DNA of 64,000 nt from Anaerolineales bacterium UBA5195. Its GTDB lineage: Bacteria > Chloroflexota > Anaerolineae > Anaerolineales > Villigracilaceae. Positions 1 through 9,261 of this stretch are shown in pieces; the first letter of the stretch is position 1, and the number at the start of each line of letters is the position of its first letter. The notes beneath the pieces are model-generated. The model made no database searches, was not told where the DNA came from, and worked only from the letters and a program-made list of their open reading frames with translations. The stretch is from the NCBI GenBank assembly GCA_002412925.1, contig DHVZ01000057.1:9523-73522 (forward strand). Direction: 5' to 3'. The position numbers were made by a program, and so were the translations under genes.

Positions 1-21
1 CATTCGTGAACCGGATTTTGG

Positions 22-690
22 ATGCACAAAACACCTATGAGCGAAAAAGATGCTCCCATTCTTGTCGCAATAAATGGTCCACTAAAAGGGGAACGTTGGT
101 CGCTCGATCACCCCCTGGTAATGGGACGTGAACCGGGCTGCGAAGTGGTCATCCCCGACAGACAGGTCTCTCGCTATCACGCGCGCCTGACTCCTGGACC
201 GAATGGCGTTGTGCTGGAAGATCTGGGCAGCAAAAATGGCACTCACTACAACGGCAGTCCCCTAGCCGGGCAGGTGGTTTTACAGGATGGCGACACACTG
301 CAAATCGCGGTGGCTCAGGAATTCCAGTTCCTGAGCTCGGACGCAACCATGCCGCTGGAGGCCGGGCCGTCACTCGGCGGGCGCTTGATGCTGGATATGC
401 GCGCACGCCAGGTCTGGGTCAACCAGAAACAGATGAATCCGCCGCTTTCGGCCCAGCAATTCCAGCTTCTTTGGGTTTTGTACCAGAACGAGGGAAAAGT
501 CGTCACGCGCCAGGAGCTTGTTTCAGCCGTCTGGGGCGACGAACAGTCTGCCGGGGTGACCGACCAGGCGCTGGATGCGCTCATCCGCCGCCTGCGCGAC
601 CGTCTCGCGGCCATGGATCCGGAGCATAATTACATCGTTACCGTGCGCGGACATGGCATGATGCTTGATAACCCCCCGGGCGGGGAGTGA
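22..690 (+). CDS. FHA domain / winged-helix DNA-binding protein
   Basis: A 222-residue soluble protein with an N-terminal forkhead-associated domain, a phosphothreonine-peptide reader, at about residues 13-105. Its G35-R36, S50/H53 and K71-N72-G73 positions are the usual FHA core. Residues 118-218 form an OmpR/PhoB-type winged helix ending in RGHGMML, as in Trans_reg_C domains. It probably senses Ser/Thr phosphorylation and binds DNA; no kinase gene is visible in the window. There is no clear ribosome-binding site, and a second Met at residue 6 could also be the start. The domain call is firm; the target is unknown. Confidence 0.88.
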   Translation: MHKTPMSEKDAPILVAINGPLKGERWSLDHPLVMGREPGCEVVIPDRQVSRYHARLTPGPNGVVLEDLGSKNGTHYNGSPLAGQVVLQDGDTLQIAVAQEFQFLSSDATMPLEAGPSLGGRLMLDMRARQVWVNQKQMNPPLSAQQFQLLWVLYQNEGKVVTRQELVSAVWGDEQSAGVTDQALDALIRRLRDRLAAMDPEHNYIVTVRGHGMMLDNPPGGE

Positions 691-759
691 GCCAGGCATG
701 GAAAGCGTGGCTCCCGAGATTGACCGGTATGCCAGGAAAACCTACCGCGCCTGATTACG

Positions 760-797
760 GAAAAAGGTGGCAGTCGCTTCCAAAGTGACTGCCACCT
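760..797 (-). terminator. Intrinsic terminator of the CpXC gene
   Basis: A 10-bp stem (766-775 with 787-796) is followed on the minus strand by a run of five T. It sits just past the stop of the minus-strand CpXC gene and faces the end of the FHA gene. Confidence 0.75.
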
Positions 798-832
798 GCG
801 TTTACTATTCCCTGTTGACCAATCCCCTTTTC

Positions 833-2197
833 CTACTTCCCCAAATTTTTCTGCATCGAGTGCTTCAAAACCGCCCGGTAAACTTTTTCGAGTCGTTTCA
901 TAATTTCTGCAGAATTGGGGTCCTGTTTGCCCTGCTGCTCCACCTGCTGCATCAAGGAGGCCATGACCCCGGTGAATTCTTCGGTCAGATCATTCTCGTG
1001 AGCTTTGAGCGCTTCATCCAGCGCGGCATCCTCCCCGGCAGCTTCGACCAGTTCGTTGATGATTTCCAACTCGGGCGGGGTGCTGGCCTGCTGCAGGACG
1101 GAGACGATTTGCTGGAGCTTTTGCATCCGGTCGGCCTCGTTTTTTTGCTGGGCATCGCGTAATTTTGTCTCCAGGATTTGGACAACGACTTCGTTCTGGA
1201 AATTGGCGATATTTTCCATGGTTGCCTGGGCAATATCTGGAGCGGCCAGCAGGGATTCGATCATCGCATCTGCCTGTTTCATCTGTTCTTCGACGGCCTT
1301 GTCGATCTGGTTGGTGTATTCAAGGATCTTCTCGCGCAGTTCCTCAAGCTTCTGGCGTTCTTCGCCGGAGGTCTTGTCGAGCTGCTCGGTGAGAATCTGG
1401 AAGAAGGAGTAATCCAGCCCGTTGCGCGTCAGGCTGACCAAGGCCTGCAGGCGAGCCTCGGTGGGGGCGGCGATGAAAATTTCCAGTAATTTTTCGCGTG
1501 TCAGTCCCTGCCCCACATCCTGGAGCGATTTGACCGCCGCTTCGAGCTCGCCCATCTGCGCCTGGATTTTACGACCATATTCAGAATTGGCCATCAGTTC
1601 TTCCTGGAGCGCAGCCATGGCCTGGGCCGACTGTTGCTGCCCAGAGGCCACAGCAGCTTCGGCCAGGCGGCCAAACAACGCAAAGAAGGTCTCATCCAGT
1701 TGGGCGGACTCGTTCTTGATGATCTCGGTGCGCGCCTCGGGCGAGCTGGCCTGCATCAGGCGCTGGATCAGGTTCAGGCGTTTCTGCTGTTCGTCAAGCA
1801 TTTCCTTCGTGACTCCGTCGCCTTCCAGGATTTTTTCGATCATGCTCTGGAAAGTGAGAAAACTCTGGGGCCGCAGGAGATAGCCTTTTCGTTTTTCAGC
1901 GGGCAGGCGGTTCATCACCTGCGTAATCAACGGGCCGACGATTTTTTCCTGTTCGTTGACGGGCAATCCCAACTCAGAGGGGAAATACGTCAACAGGAGT
2001 TCTTTTTCATTGTCGTGATAAACGGTGGGAGTCGAGAGCGGTCCTTCGAATCCGCAAAACGGGCAGCGGGCATAATTGGAAACGCGCCCGATCAGGCGCT
2101 GTTTCGCGCCGGGGTCGGCGGTCACGTCAAAAAGCTGTTCAACCTGGGCAGGAATCATCTGGCGACAGCGGGGGCAGGAAATCTGGGTCTGGGGCAT
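833..2197 (-). CDS. CpXC domain protein with long helical tail
   Basis: A 454-residue protein with an N-terminal CpXC domain (roughly residues 5-130). Two zinc-knuckle pairs, C8-P-R-C11 and C45-P-F-C48, give the family its name. The remainder is Glu/Gln/Ala-rich and predicted to be almost wholly helical or coiled-coil, with no signal peptide or membrane segment. CpXC proteins are conserved but functionally uncharacterised. The gene is monocistronic, with its own terminator downstream and the histidine kinase gene upstream on the same strand. The start ATG lacks a clear ribosome-binding site. Confidence 0.8.
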   Translation of the reverse strand: MPQTQISCPRCRQMIPAQVEQLFDVTADPGAKQRLIGRVSNYARCPFCGFEGPLSTPTVYHDNEKELLLTYFPSELGLPVNEQEKIVGPLITQVMNRLPAEKRKGYLLRPQSFLTFQSMIEKILEGDGVTKEMLDEQQKRLNLIQRLMQASSPEARTEIIKNESAQLDETFFALFGRLAEAAVASGQQQSAQAMAALQEELMANSEYGRKIQAQMGELEAAVKSLQDVGQGLTREKLLEIFIAAPTEARLQALVSLTRNGLDYSFFQILTEQLDKTSGEERQKLEELREKILEYTNQIDKAVEEQMKQADAMIESLLAAPDIAQATMENIANFQNEVVVQILETKLRDAQQKNEADRMQKLQQIVSVLQQASTPPELEIINELVEAAGEDAALDEALKAHENDLTEEFTGVMASLMQQVEQQGKQDPNSAEIMKRLEKVYRAVLKHSMQKNLGK

Positions 2198-2235
2198 GGG
2201 GTTTTGTATTTTCCGATTTCTGGGTTTAATTTTTT

Positions 2236-2275
2236 ACGGAATACGCCTCACGCAATAACTTGCTGCGTATTCCGT
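2236..2275. repeat. Intergenic 10-bp inverted repeat
   Basis: ACGGAATACG at 2236-2245 pairs exactly with CGTATTCCGT at 2266-2275, with a 20-nt loop. The minus strand lacks a T-tract after the stem, so it is not an obvious terminator for the kinase gene. It resembles the other dispersed hairpins of the window. Confidence 0.6.
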
Positions 2276-2315
2276 CTTTCGTTTCTTACAAGAGGGGATA
2301 TTTTACCCCGAAAAT

Positions 2316-3848
2316 TTATCTTGGCAGCGAGAAGCAAACTCTTGCGCCTGAGCCATGCTGCGGATCGAGCCAGATGCGCCCGCCGTGAGCCTCGACAATT
2401 GCGCGCGCCAGGTAGAGTCCCAACCCCGCGCCTTTGGTTTTACGGACAGCGGTGTCAGAGCGATAAAACCTGTCAAAGATATGCGGCATGTCGTGTGGGT
2501 CGATGCCAGGTCCTTCATCGCTGACCGTGATGATTACCTGTTCAGGGCGAAGGTCGCCGCTGATCTGGATTCTTCCTTTTTGGGAATATTTGATCGCGTT
2601 CGAGATAAGATTGGAAAAGACCTGTTCGATGCGGGTTTCGTCGCCCATGATAACGGGAAAATCAGCAGGGAAATCCACCGTCAGTGTATGGTTTTTGGTC
2701 TGGGTTTGGAAGCGTTCAGCGAGGCGTTGGGCCAGGTTGGGCAGGGATAAATCCGTCCGATTCATGGTCAACCCGCCAGCCTGGAGTCGCGAAGCATCCA
2801 ACAAATCTTCGATCATCTGGGTCAGGCGGTCGGCTTCATCTTCGATGACGGCCAGGCTGTCCTGGATGACATGCTTGTCCCAGCGGGCATCGTCACGCCG
2901 CAGGGTGGAAGCGTAACCCTTGATCAAGGCTACGGGGGTTTTAAGTTCGTGGCTGACAATGGAAATAAAAGTGGCCTTCATCTCATCAGCATTGCGGAAG
3001 TGGGTGATGTCGCGGACAGTGACGATAATGTTGCGCACCTGTCCATCGGGGGTCAACAAAGGAGCGTAGGTAATGCCGACCGGGACGTTGGGCGGCTCCG
3101 AACGCTTGAGATCTCCCTCAACGTACAAATGCGCGTTGGTGGTCAGCGGCCAGCCCTGGGCTTCGGCTTCTTCAAGGGTCATGCCATCGGGCTTGCGCGC
3201 CCAGTCGATGACTTCATCATGCCTTTTGCCGCGAACCTGCTCATCGGTCTGGCCGCAGATGCGCTCGAAGGCATCGTTGACGCGCTCGATGCTGTGATCG
3301 GCGTTCAGGATGAGAATGCCATCGGCAGCACCATCGATCAGGGCATCGAGACGTTGTTTTTCGAGAATTACCTGGCTGTACAGGCGCGCGTTGAAGACCG
3401 CAATCGCGGCCTGGTCAGCAAAGGATTGCAGGAGCTGTTTATCATTGGCAGAAAAAAGGTCGGGATAGGAGCGGAAGATGAAAATGACGCCAATCACCTG
3501 TCCATGGGTAACGAGCGAAATGGCGGTGCCGTTTAACAAGCCCTGGCTGGCAGTATAAGTCAGTTCTTTCAACATGCGGTTGAGTTCGTCAACATCCAGC
3601 TCGGCAGCACGCTCTTCAGCCAGCAGCGGCTCAAGATAACGCAAAAATGCCGCCGGGATGCCGTGCCCGGCAGCAACTCGCCAGGAATTGGCTTCTTTCA
3701 GCGCAATCAACCCGGCCTGGCCTGCCAGCATTTCGATGGCGATGCGCAAAATGCGCTTCAACACCTTTTGCAGATCAAGTTCCTGGGTGATGGTGCGGGT
3801 TATTTCGAGCAGGTAGTCGCGTTGTCTGACGCGGAAATCGGGGAGCAT
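2316..3848 (-). CDS. Soluble GAF-PAS sensor histidine kinase
   Basis: A sensor kinase of about 510 residues. Order: GAF domain (about 25-155), PAS domain (about 165-285), HisKA dimerisation/phosphoacceptor domain with His300 in SHELKTP, and an HATPase_c domain with N-box NLISNAIKYS, G1 box DEGPGI and G2 box GAGLGLYL. No membrane segment is seen, so it should sense a cytoplasmic signal. No response regulator lies next to it, so it is an orphan. The frame stays open upstream to a GTG at 3914. I prefer the ATG at 3848 because a TAAAAT -10-like box (3892-3897) would put the mRNA start inside the longer frame; the start is uncertain. Confidence 0.85.
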   Translation of the reverse strand: MLPDFRVRQRDYLLEITRTITQELDLQKVLKRILRIAIEMLAGQAGLIALKEANSWRVAAGHGIPAAFLRYLEPLLAEERAAELDVDELNRMLKELTYTASQGLLNGTAISLVTHGQVIGVIFIFRSYPDLFSANDKQLLQSFADQAAIAVFNARLYSQVILEKQRLDALIDGAADGILILNADHSIERVNDAFERICGQTDEQVRGKRHDEVIDWARKPDGMTLEEAEAQGWPLTTNAHLYVEGDLKRSEPPNVPVGITYAPLLTPDGQVRNIIVTVRDITHFRNADEMKATFISIVSHELKTPVALIKGYASTLRRDDARWDKHVIQDSLAVIEDEADRLTQMIEDLLDASRLQAGGLTMNRTDLSLPNLAQRLAERFQTQTKNHTLTVDFPADFPVIMGDETRIEQVFSNLISNAIKYSQKGRIQISGDLRPEQVIITVSDEGPGIDPHDMPHIFDRFYRSDTAVRKTKGAGLGLYLARAIVEAHGGRIWLDPQHGSGARVCFSLPR

Positions 3849-3945
3849 GTTTCGGATTCGGGGCTGCCAATCGTTAGGAAAGATTGCTTGTATTTTATCA
3901 CCTGGAAAAGCCACAAACGTTAGAGCGGCATCGGAGAAAGGTTAA

Positions 3946-4090
3946 TCGATTATCAGTAGTTTACAAAATATCTTGAAGCAGCCCAATTCTTGGGAATCTG
4001 CGCGCGCGCCCATGGATGACAAGGATTGAACCAACCTCGCCATGCTTTATAATCAGTAATTCACGAAAGTTGGGAAAACTACTGATTATC
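3946..4090. repeat. Inverted-repeat region of the TCAGTANTTCAC family
   Basis: The arm at 3948-3962 and the arm at 4076-4090 are 15-nt inverted repeats with one mismatch. A second copy of the motif (AATCAGTAATTCACGAAAG) starts at 4052. Relatives occur at 12907-12998, 19142-19202 and 24407-24450. The region fills the gap between the kinase and the bactofilin gene and overlaps the latter's promoter. Confidence 0.6.
4026..4053 (+). promoter_or_regulatory. Promoter of the bactofilin-like gene
   Basis: TTGAAC (4026-4031) and TATAAT (4048-4053) are separated by 16 nt, a good housekeeping-type promoter. It predicts a leader of about 108 nt before the ATG at 4168. Confidence 0.6.
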
Positions 4091-4167
4091 CATACCGGCA
4101 ACTATTTAAGCATAACTGCGTATATTTTCCTGGACATTTTGCATCAATTTTCATATTGGAGGCTCTC

Positions 4168-5475
4168 ATGTACAAAAATTTCGTTCGCATCCTGGTCAGC
4201 GCCACGCTGCTGGCTGTGCTCGCCTTGGGCATCGCTGCCCCGGTATCCGCTTTCGATGGGCGTGGTGGCGACCTGGTCATCGTCGGCAAGGACGAGGTTG
4301 TCAACGATGATCTCTATGTCGGCGCCGGTAATTTCACCCTGGATGGGACCATCAAAGGGGATCTGCTTGCCAGTGGCGAAACCTTGACGATTAATGGCAC
4401 TGTCGAAGGCGATGTCATGGCAGCCGGACAAACCATCATCCTCAACGGCGTTGTCACCGGCAGTGTCCGAATGGCTGGCGCGGCATTATTCGTCGGAGAA
4501 AATGCCAAAATTGGCGGCGACATTATCGCAGCAGGCGCCAGCCTGGAGACCCGCAAAGGCAGCGCCATTGGACAGGACGCAGTCATCTTCGGCGGCCAGG
4601 CGCTTTTGGCGGGTGAGATTGCTCGCAACGTAAAAGTATTCACCGGCGGGCTGGAACTGCGCGGTCAGATCGACGGAAACCTGGAAGCTGAAGTCGGCGA
4701 GGCGGAACATGACGGACCCGGCCCGATGGTCTTTATCCCAAAATCGCCAATCCCTGTGCCAAATGTCAAAGGCGGCCTGACCATCGACCCTGAGGCCAAA
4801 ATCGGCGGAAAACTGACCTATACCAGCGCCAAGGAACTGACCATTCCGGGCGGCGTGGTTGCGGGAGTTGTCACTCGCCTGGAGCCGGAAGTCACGCCCG
4901 TTATCAAACCAACCGCAAGCGAATTGTTCATGGCAGGCCTGCTTAATTCAATCCGCAAAATCGTCACCCTGATCCTGCTTGGCCTGCTTGTCGGCTGGTT
5001 ATTCCCAACCTTTCTCTCCCTGGGCATCAACCACGTCCGCACAGCTCCCTTGCCGTCATTTGGCTGGGGGATCGTGTCGATTGCAGCCTTCTTCTTTGCG
5101 CTGCTGGTGCTGATCATGGCCACGATTATTGGCGCACTGCTCTTTGGCGCGTTGACATTGAGCGGCCTCAGCGCAGCAATGGTTTTCCTTGGCCTGTTGG
5201 GAATGTTCGTCCTGATCTTTGGTTTTGTGCTGGCGACCTCTTTTATCGCGCAAATCATCGTCAGCCTGTTGGGCGGCAAACTGATCCTTGAAAAGGTGAA
5301 ACCAGAATGGGCTGACCACAAAGTCTGGCCGCTGGCCATCGGCGTGATTCTGTTCGCCATCCTGACCTCCATCCCGATTTTGGGACAACTGGCTGGCCTG
5401 GTTGTGGTTCTTCTGGGTTTGGGCGCGCTATGGTTGTCAGGTTACAGTCTTTTCCCAAGAAAACAGGCAGAGTAA
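4168..5475 (+). CDS. Bactofilin-like polymer-forming membrane protein
   Basis: 435 residues. A signal peptide or N-terminal anchor is followed by a right-handed beta-helix of repeated short units (DDLYVGAGNFTLDGTIKGD, then EGDVMAAGQTIILNG and so on), the pattern of bactofilin/polymer-forming domains. After about residue 265 come four to five hydrophobic helices. It probably forms an extracytoplasmic scaffold anchored in the membrane. The ATG at 4168 has GGAGG six bases upstream, so the in-frame TTG at 4156 is not the start. It is paralogous to 62690-63676, which is cotranscribed with a sigma factor. Confidence 0.82.
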   Translation: MYKNFVRILVSATLLAVLALGIAAPVSAFDGRGGDLVIVGKDEVVNDDLYVGAGNFTLDGTIKGDLLASGETLTINGTVEGDVMAAGQTIILNGVVTGSVRMAGAALFVGENAKIGGDIIAAGASLETRKGSAIGQDAVIFGGQALLAGEIARNVKVFTGGLELRGQIDGNLEAEVGEAEHDGPGPMVFIPKSPIPVPNVKGGLTIDPEAKIGGKLTYTSAKELTIPGGVVAGVVTRLEPEVTPVIKPTASELFMAGLLNSIRKIVTLILLGLLVGWLFPTFLSLGINHVRTAPLPSFGWGIVSIAAFFFALLVLIMATIIGALLFGALTLSGLSAAMVFLGLLGMFVLIFGFVLATSFIAQIIVSLLGGKLILEKVKPEWADHKVWPLAIGVILFAILTSIPILGQLAGLVVVLLGLGALWLSGYSLFPRKQAE

Positions 5476-5509
5476 CGTTACAGGTCATAAACCAGGCGTG
5501 AAACAAACC

Positions 5510-5554
5510 TTGAATCAAAAAACGACGGCGCAATGCCGTCGTTTTTTGATTCAA
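5510..5554. terminator. Bidirectional terminator, perfect 20-bp stem
   Basis: A perfect 20-bp inverted repeat around a 5-nt loop, with an A-run on one arm and a T-run on the other, lies between two convergent genes. It can end transcription from both sides. Confidence 0.9.
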
Positions 5555-5563
5555 GTGAAAATT

Positions 5564-6181
5564 TTACGGGCATTCCTTGGTATAGCTGACTTGTTGTTCG
5601 TATCGTCCTTTGGGGCTGCGCCAGAAAGCATTCCCGTCCTTGGCGAGGGCCACAAATTGGTATTCGAACCAGCCATTCTCCCTGACGCGGACATCAGGGC
5701 TGATATCCAGCGCTGAGAACGTCCGGGTGAAATTGCCCTTTCCATCCGTGTCCATTTTCCCGCCAGCATACCACTGGCTGCTCATGCCGGTCACTTTATC
5801 CACCATGCGGTAATAAATGTCCACCTGCACGATATACGGGCTGACACTCTTCGCAGTGAAGACAAGTTGCGACGGAGAGCATTTCAACGAGAGGGTATCA
5901 CCAGAGCGGGTGATATCAACAAGCTGGTCGGCGCCAACGGCCGGGGGCAGGGTCGCGGTCGGGGTATTTTCCGGGGCTTCGGTCGGCGCGGCAACCGGAG
6001 CTTCAGTGGCAACCGGGGCAGCTGGCGGGGGAACATCTGTCGGCAGCGCAGGCGCCGAGGTAACCGGCACGACCACAGTCACTTCGACAATCATTGGCGG
6101 TTGGACAATGGGCTGGGCAGCAGGTGCAGCGCCGCAGGCAGTCAGGGCAAAGATCAAGACCAAAAATAGTAACTTTTTCAT
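5564..6181 (-). CDS. Pro/Thr-rich secreted lipoprotein
   Basis: 205 residues. The signal peptide ends in a lipobox (ALTAC, Cys about residue 16), then a low-complexity Pro/Ala/Thr/Val linker to about residue 85. A C-terminal beta-rich domain follows (about 90-205) with no recognised family. It is expected to be a lipid-anchored extracytoplasmic protein. The start at 6181 is chosen because AGGAG lies just upstream and the signal peptide begins there. Function unknown. Confidence 0.75.
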   Translation of the reverse strand: MKKLLFLVLIFALTACGAAPAAQPIVQPPMIVEVTVVVPVTSAPALPTDVPPPAAPVATEAPVAAPTEAPENTPTATLPPAVGADQLVDITRSGDTLSLKCSPSQLVFTAKSVSPYIVQVDIYYRMVDKVTGMSSQWYAGGKMDTDGKGNFTRTFSALDISPDVRVRENGWFEYQFVALAKDGNAFWRSPKGRYEQQVSYTKECP

Positions 6182-6316
6182 TTCAATTCTCCTTTTTCTT
6201 AAAGATTGTAATTGCATTACAAAACTTGCGCAGTGCCCCATTTGGGCTATTGGTTTTTAGACATGGATACTCCAGATTAGTGACAAATATCTGTGTTACA
6301 CCGCGTGCGAGGCGGG

Positions 6317-6322
6317 TATAAT
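6317..6322 (+). promoter_or_regulatory. TATAAT box of a leaderless gene
   Basis: TATAAT is followed by 7 nt (CCTGCGC) and then the ATG at 6330. There is no room for a ribosome-binding site, so the mRNA should begin at or next to the start codon. Confidence 0.65.
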
Positions 6323-6329
6323 CCTGCGC

Positions 6330-8249
6330 ATGATGACTCCAGCCGAGATCGAGCGCAAGCTCGACCAAATTCTTTTAAAAGTAGCCAAACCGGGCCGTTA
6401 CGTGGGCGGCGAATTGAACATCACTGTCAAAGACTGGGAACAAGTCCAAACCAAAGTCGCCCTGGTCTTTCCAGATATTTATGATATCGGCATTTCCAAC
6501 GTGGGTTTGAAAATTTTGTACGACCAGGTCAACCAACGCCAGGATGCCCTGGCAGAACGCGCTTACGCGCCCTGGCGCGACATGGAAGCGCTGATGCGCG
6601 AAAACAGAATCCCGTTATATTCGCTCGAAACCACCCACCCGCTGGCCGCGTTCGACCTGATCGGCTTTTCGATCCCCTACGAGACGCTCTACACCAACAC
6701 CCTGAACATCCTTGACCTGGCCGGGATTCCCGTCAGAGCAGCGGAGCGGGATAACTCAGACCCTGTCGTGATTGCCGGTGGACACAGCACGATGAACCCC
6801 GAACCAATGCACGCCTTCATGGACGCCTTTGTGGTCGGCGAGGGCGAAGAAGTCATTCATGACCTTATCGATGTTATCCAAAGGGTGAAAGGCAATGCTC
6901 AAAGCCGCGACGAACTGCTCAAGGAACTGGCGAAAATTCCCGGTGTTTATGTCCCCCGCTTCTACGAGGTGAGCTACCTCGAGGATGGGACCGTGGCCGG
7001 GGTAAGTCCAAACACCCCTGATGCGCCCAAGGTGGTGACCAAGCGCATCGTTGCGAAACTGCCTCCGCCGCCGACCAAATTCATCGTCCCCAATATCGAA
7101 ACGGTCCACAACCGCGCCACGATCGAGATCATGCGCGGCTGCACGCGAGGCTGCCGCTTCTGCCATGCCGGAATGATCGCGCGCCCGGTGCGCGAACGCC
7201 CGGTGGAGGAAGTGCTGGCGGCTGCCGAAGAAGCCATCAACGCCACCGGTTTCGAAGAACTGGCGCTGATCTCGCTCTCCTCGTCAGATTACACCAATAT
7301 TCTCGAGTTGGTTACGCGCATCGGAGAAAAATTCGGGGAAAAACACCTGAACATCGGCCTGCCCTCCCTGCGCATCGATACCGTCTCCATTGACTTGATG
7401 GACAAGCTCAAAGACCGGCGCTCGGGCGGGTTTACGCTCGCGCCCGAAGCCGCCACCGAACGGATGCGCCGGATCATCAATAAATTTATCCCTGATGACG
7501 ATATTCTCAACACCACCCGCGAAATCTATGCACGCGGCTGGACCAGCCTGAAGCTTTATTTCATGATCGGACATCCGAGCGAAACCCTCGAAGATGTGCA
7601 GGCCATCGCCAACCTGTGCAAGCGTATCCTTTCCGAAGGGCGCAAAGTGGCCGGGATGAAGGTCAAACTCAATGTGGGTGTCAGCACCTTTGTCCCCAAG
7701 CCGCAAACGCCTTTCCAGTGGGTTTCGGTGGACAGCCCGGAACAAATCCAGGCCAAACAGAATCTGCTCAAGCGCGAACTGCACGACCGGAATGTCAAAT
7801 TGACCTGGACCTACAAAGAAGATACCCTGCTCGAGGCCTGGCTCTCGCGCGGCGACCGCCGCCTGGGTGAGGTGATCTATTCGGCCTGGAAGAATGGGGC
7901 CAAGTTTGACGCCTGGAATGACGAGCGCCGTCTCGAGTTATGGGAATCTGCCTTTGCCGAACATGAGATCGACCCGGCCTTCTATTCTCACCGCCAACGG
8001 CGTCTCGACGAAGTTTTCCCCTGGGACCATATCTCAGCGGCGGTCAAAAAATCCTTTTTATTCGAAGATTTCCGCCAGTCACTCGAAGGGCAAATCCGCG
8101 TGGACTGCCGCGAACAGTGTTTTGCCTGCGGTATTTTGCCCACCTTCAATGACCTGCGGCGGGAAAACCCCGGCGAGCATTGGAAATGCCCGGAAGTGTC
8201 CGGGAAAAAAGTAATCAGTGATCAGTTACCAGTAAGCAGCGGGGGGTAA
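6330..8249 (+). CDS. B12-binding domain / radical SAM protein (TIGR03960 type)
   Basis: 639 residues. The N-terminal part resembles a cobalamin-binding fold. A radical SAM core follows with the [4Fe-4S] ligand motif CTRGCRFCHAG near residue 270. The C-terminal region carries a Cys-rich CREQCFACG motif near 595. The family is normally encoded next to, or fused with, the DUF2344 protein found at 8604; the reaction is not established. The last residues (KVISDQLPVSSGG) are encoded by a short ACTGATTACTG-type repeat, so the tail is probably not conserved. The promoter is leaderless. Confidence 0.88.
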   Translation: MMTPAEIERKLDQILLKVAKPGRYVGGELNITVKDWEQVQTKVALVFPDIYDIGISNVGLKILYDQVNQRQDALAERAYAPWRDMEALMRENRIPLYSLETTHPLAAFDLIGFSIPYETLYTNTLNILDLAGIPVRAAERDNSDPVVIAGGHSTMNPEPMHAFMDAFVVGEGEEVIHDLIDVIQRVKGNAQSRDELLKELAKIPGVYVPRFYEVSYLEDGTVAGVSPNTPDAPKVVTKRIVAKLPPPPTKFIVPNIETVHNRATIEIMRGCTRGCRFCHAGMIARPVRERPVEEVLAAAEEAINATGFEELALISLSSSDYTNILELVTRIGEKFGEKHLNIGLPSLRIDTVSIDLMDKLKDRRSGGFTLAPEAATERMRRIINKFIPDDDILNTTREIYARGWTSLKLYFMIGHPSETLEDVQAIANLCKRILSEGRKVAGMKVKLNVGVSTFVPKPQTPFQWVSVDSPEQIQAKQNLLKRELHDRNVKLTWTYKEDTLLEAWLSRGDRRLGEVIYSAWKNGAKFDAWNDERRLELWESAFAEHEIDPAFYSHRQRRLDEVFPWDHISAAVKKSFLFEDFRQSLEGQIRVDCREQCFACGILPTFNDLRRENPGEHWKCPEVSGKKVISDQLPVSSGG

Positions 8250-8250
8250 G

Positions 8251-8607
8251 TTGAATTTCCGAATCAGGCTGTGGGATGTGCTTGTAGGCTTGCCTGCCGG
8301 AATGCTGATTTTCATGGGCACGGTGCTTTTCAGCACCCTGATTCCATCTTTCGCGCCTTATGCCATTTTGATTATCGTCACGCTCAGCGTTGGCTCGTTG
8401 GCCGGGCTGACACGTTTACGCCAGGGGCCAATCACCGGGCTGGCCGCCGGGATTGTCGCCGCCGGAATTCTGGGCTATTTATGGCTCGCGGCTCAGCCCG
8501 GGGAGGAATTCAACCCGCTGGTGATCGGTCCGTTGGGCATGTTGACCGTCCTTATTCTTTGCCCTGCCGGAGGCTGGCTGGGCGCAAAATTGAGAAAAGC
8601 GTTATGA
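8251..8607 (+). CDS. Small four-helix membrane protein
   Basis: 118 residues with about four hydrophobic helices and no recognised domain. The TTG start lies 2 nt after the previous stop and behind a G-run that can act as ribosome-binding site. The stop overlaps the next ATG (ATGA). It therefore sits inside a tightly coupled operon between the two halves of the radical SAM / DUF2344 pair. It may be an inner-membrane partner, but nothing in the sequence proves it. Confidence 0.65.
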   Translation: MNFRIRLWDVLVGLPAGMLIFMGTVLFSTLIPSFAPYAILIIVTLSVGSLAGLTRLRQGPITGLAAGIVAAGILGYLWLAAQPGEEFNPLVIGPLGMLTVLILCPAGGWLGAKLRKAL

Positions 8608-9248
8608 GAATCCGCATTACTTTTGCCAAACAGGGCGCACTGCGCTATACCGGTCATCTCGACCTGCACAAAATCTGGGAACGCGCCACGCGCCGCGCCA
8701 ATCTGCCGCTGGCCTACAGCCAGGGCTTTCATCCGCAGCCCAAAATCCAACTGGCGGCGGCGCTGCCGCTCGGTTTTTCGAGCCGCTGCGAGCTGGTGGA
8801 TTTGTGGGTCGCTGACGAGTCCCTCGATTTAACGGTTCTGCCCGCCCGTTTCGGCGAGGCCGTCCCGATGGGAATCAAGATTTTAGGCGTGGAAAAGGTG
8901 GAAGAAAAGAGTCCCCCCTTGCAGACGCAGGTTGTCTCCGCTGAATACGAGGTGACTCTGTTCGATGAAATCGACCTGGAGGGCCTCACCCAACGCCTTG
9001 AGTCCGTCACAGAAACCGCCTCCCTGCCCAGGGAGCGGCGCGGTAAACCTTATGACCTGCGGCCTTTGATCGAAAGGCTTTCCCTCACCCCTAACCCCTC
9101 TCCCAATGGGAGAGGGGAACCCGTCCTATTTATGCAGCTCGCCGCCCGTGAAGGGGCAACGGGACGCCCCGAGGAAGTGCTGGACGTTCTGGGGATACGG
9201 TATGAAGGCACACGGGTGGAGCGCTGCCGCTTCCTATTCAAGGAATAA
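8604..9248 (+). CDS. DUF2344 / TIGR03936 radical SAM-associated protein
   Basis: 214 residues with the family's opening RITFAKQGALRYTGHLDL and SQGFHPQPKI. It partners the B12/radical SAM protein at 6330, with which it is fused in some genomes. The start ATG overlaps the preceding stop (ATGA), so translation is coupled; the in-frame region back to 8271 is only overlap. Residues about 155-172 (LTPNPSPNGRGEP) are encoded by a palindromic repeat inserted in frame. Confidence 0.82.
   Translation: MRIRITFAKQGALRYTGHLDLHKIWERATRRANLPLAYSQGFHPQPKIQLAAALPLGFSSRCELVDLWVADESLDLTVLPARFGEAVPMGIKILGVEKVEEKSPPLQTQVVSAEYEVTLFDEIDLEGLTQRLESVTETASLPRERRGKPYDLRPLIERLSLTPNPSPNGRGEPVLFMQLAAREGATGRPEEVLDVLGIRYEGTRVERCRFLFKE
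9081..9122. repeat. CCCTCTCCC palindromic repeat inside a gene
   Basis: CCCCTCTCCC (9095-9104) pairs perfectly with GGGAGAGGGG (9108-9117) around AAT. It lies in frame inside the DUF2344 gene. Related hairpins are at 53522-53586 and 54706-54748. Confidence 0.75.
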
Positions 9249-9261
9249 TCGATACTCATGC

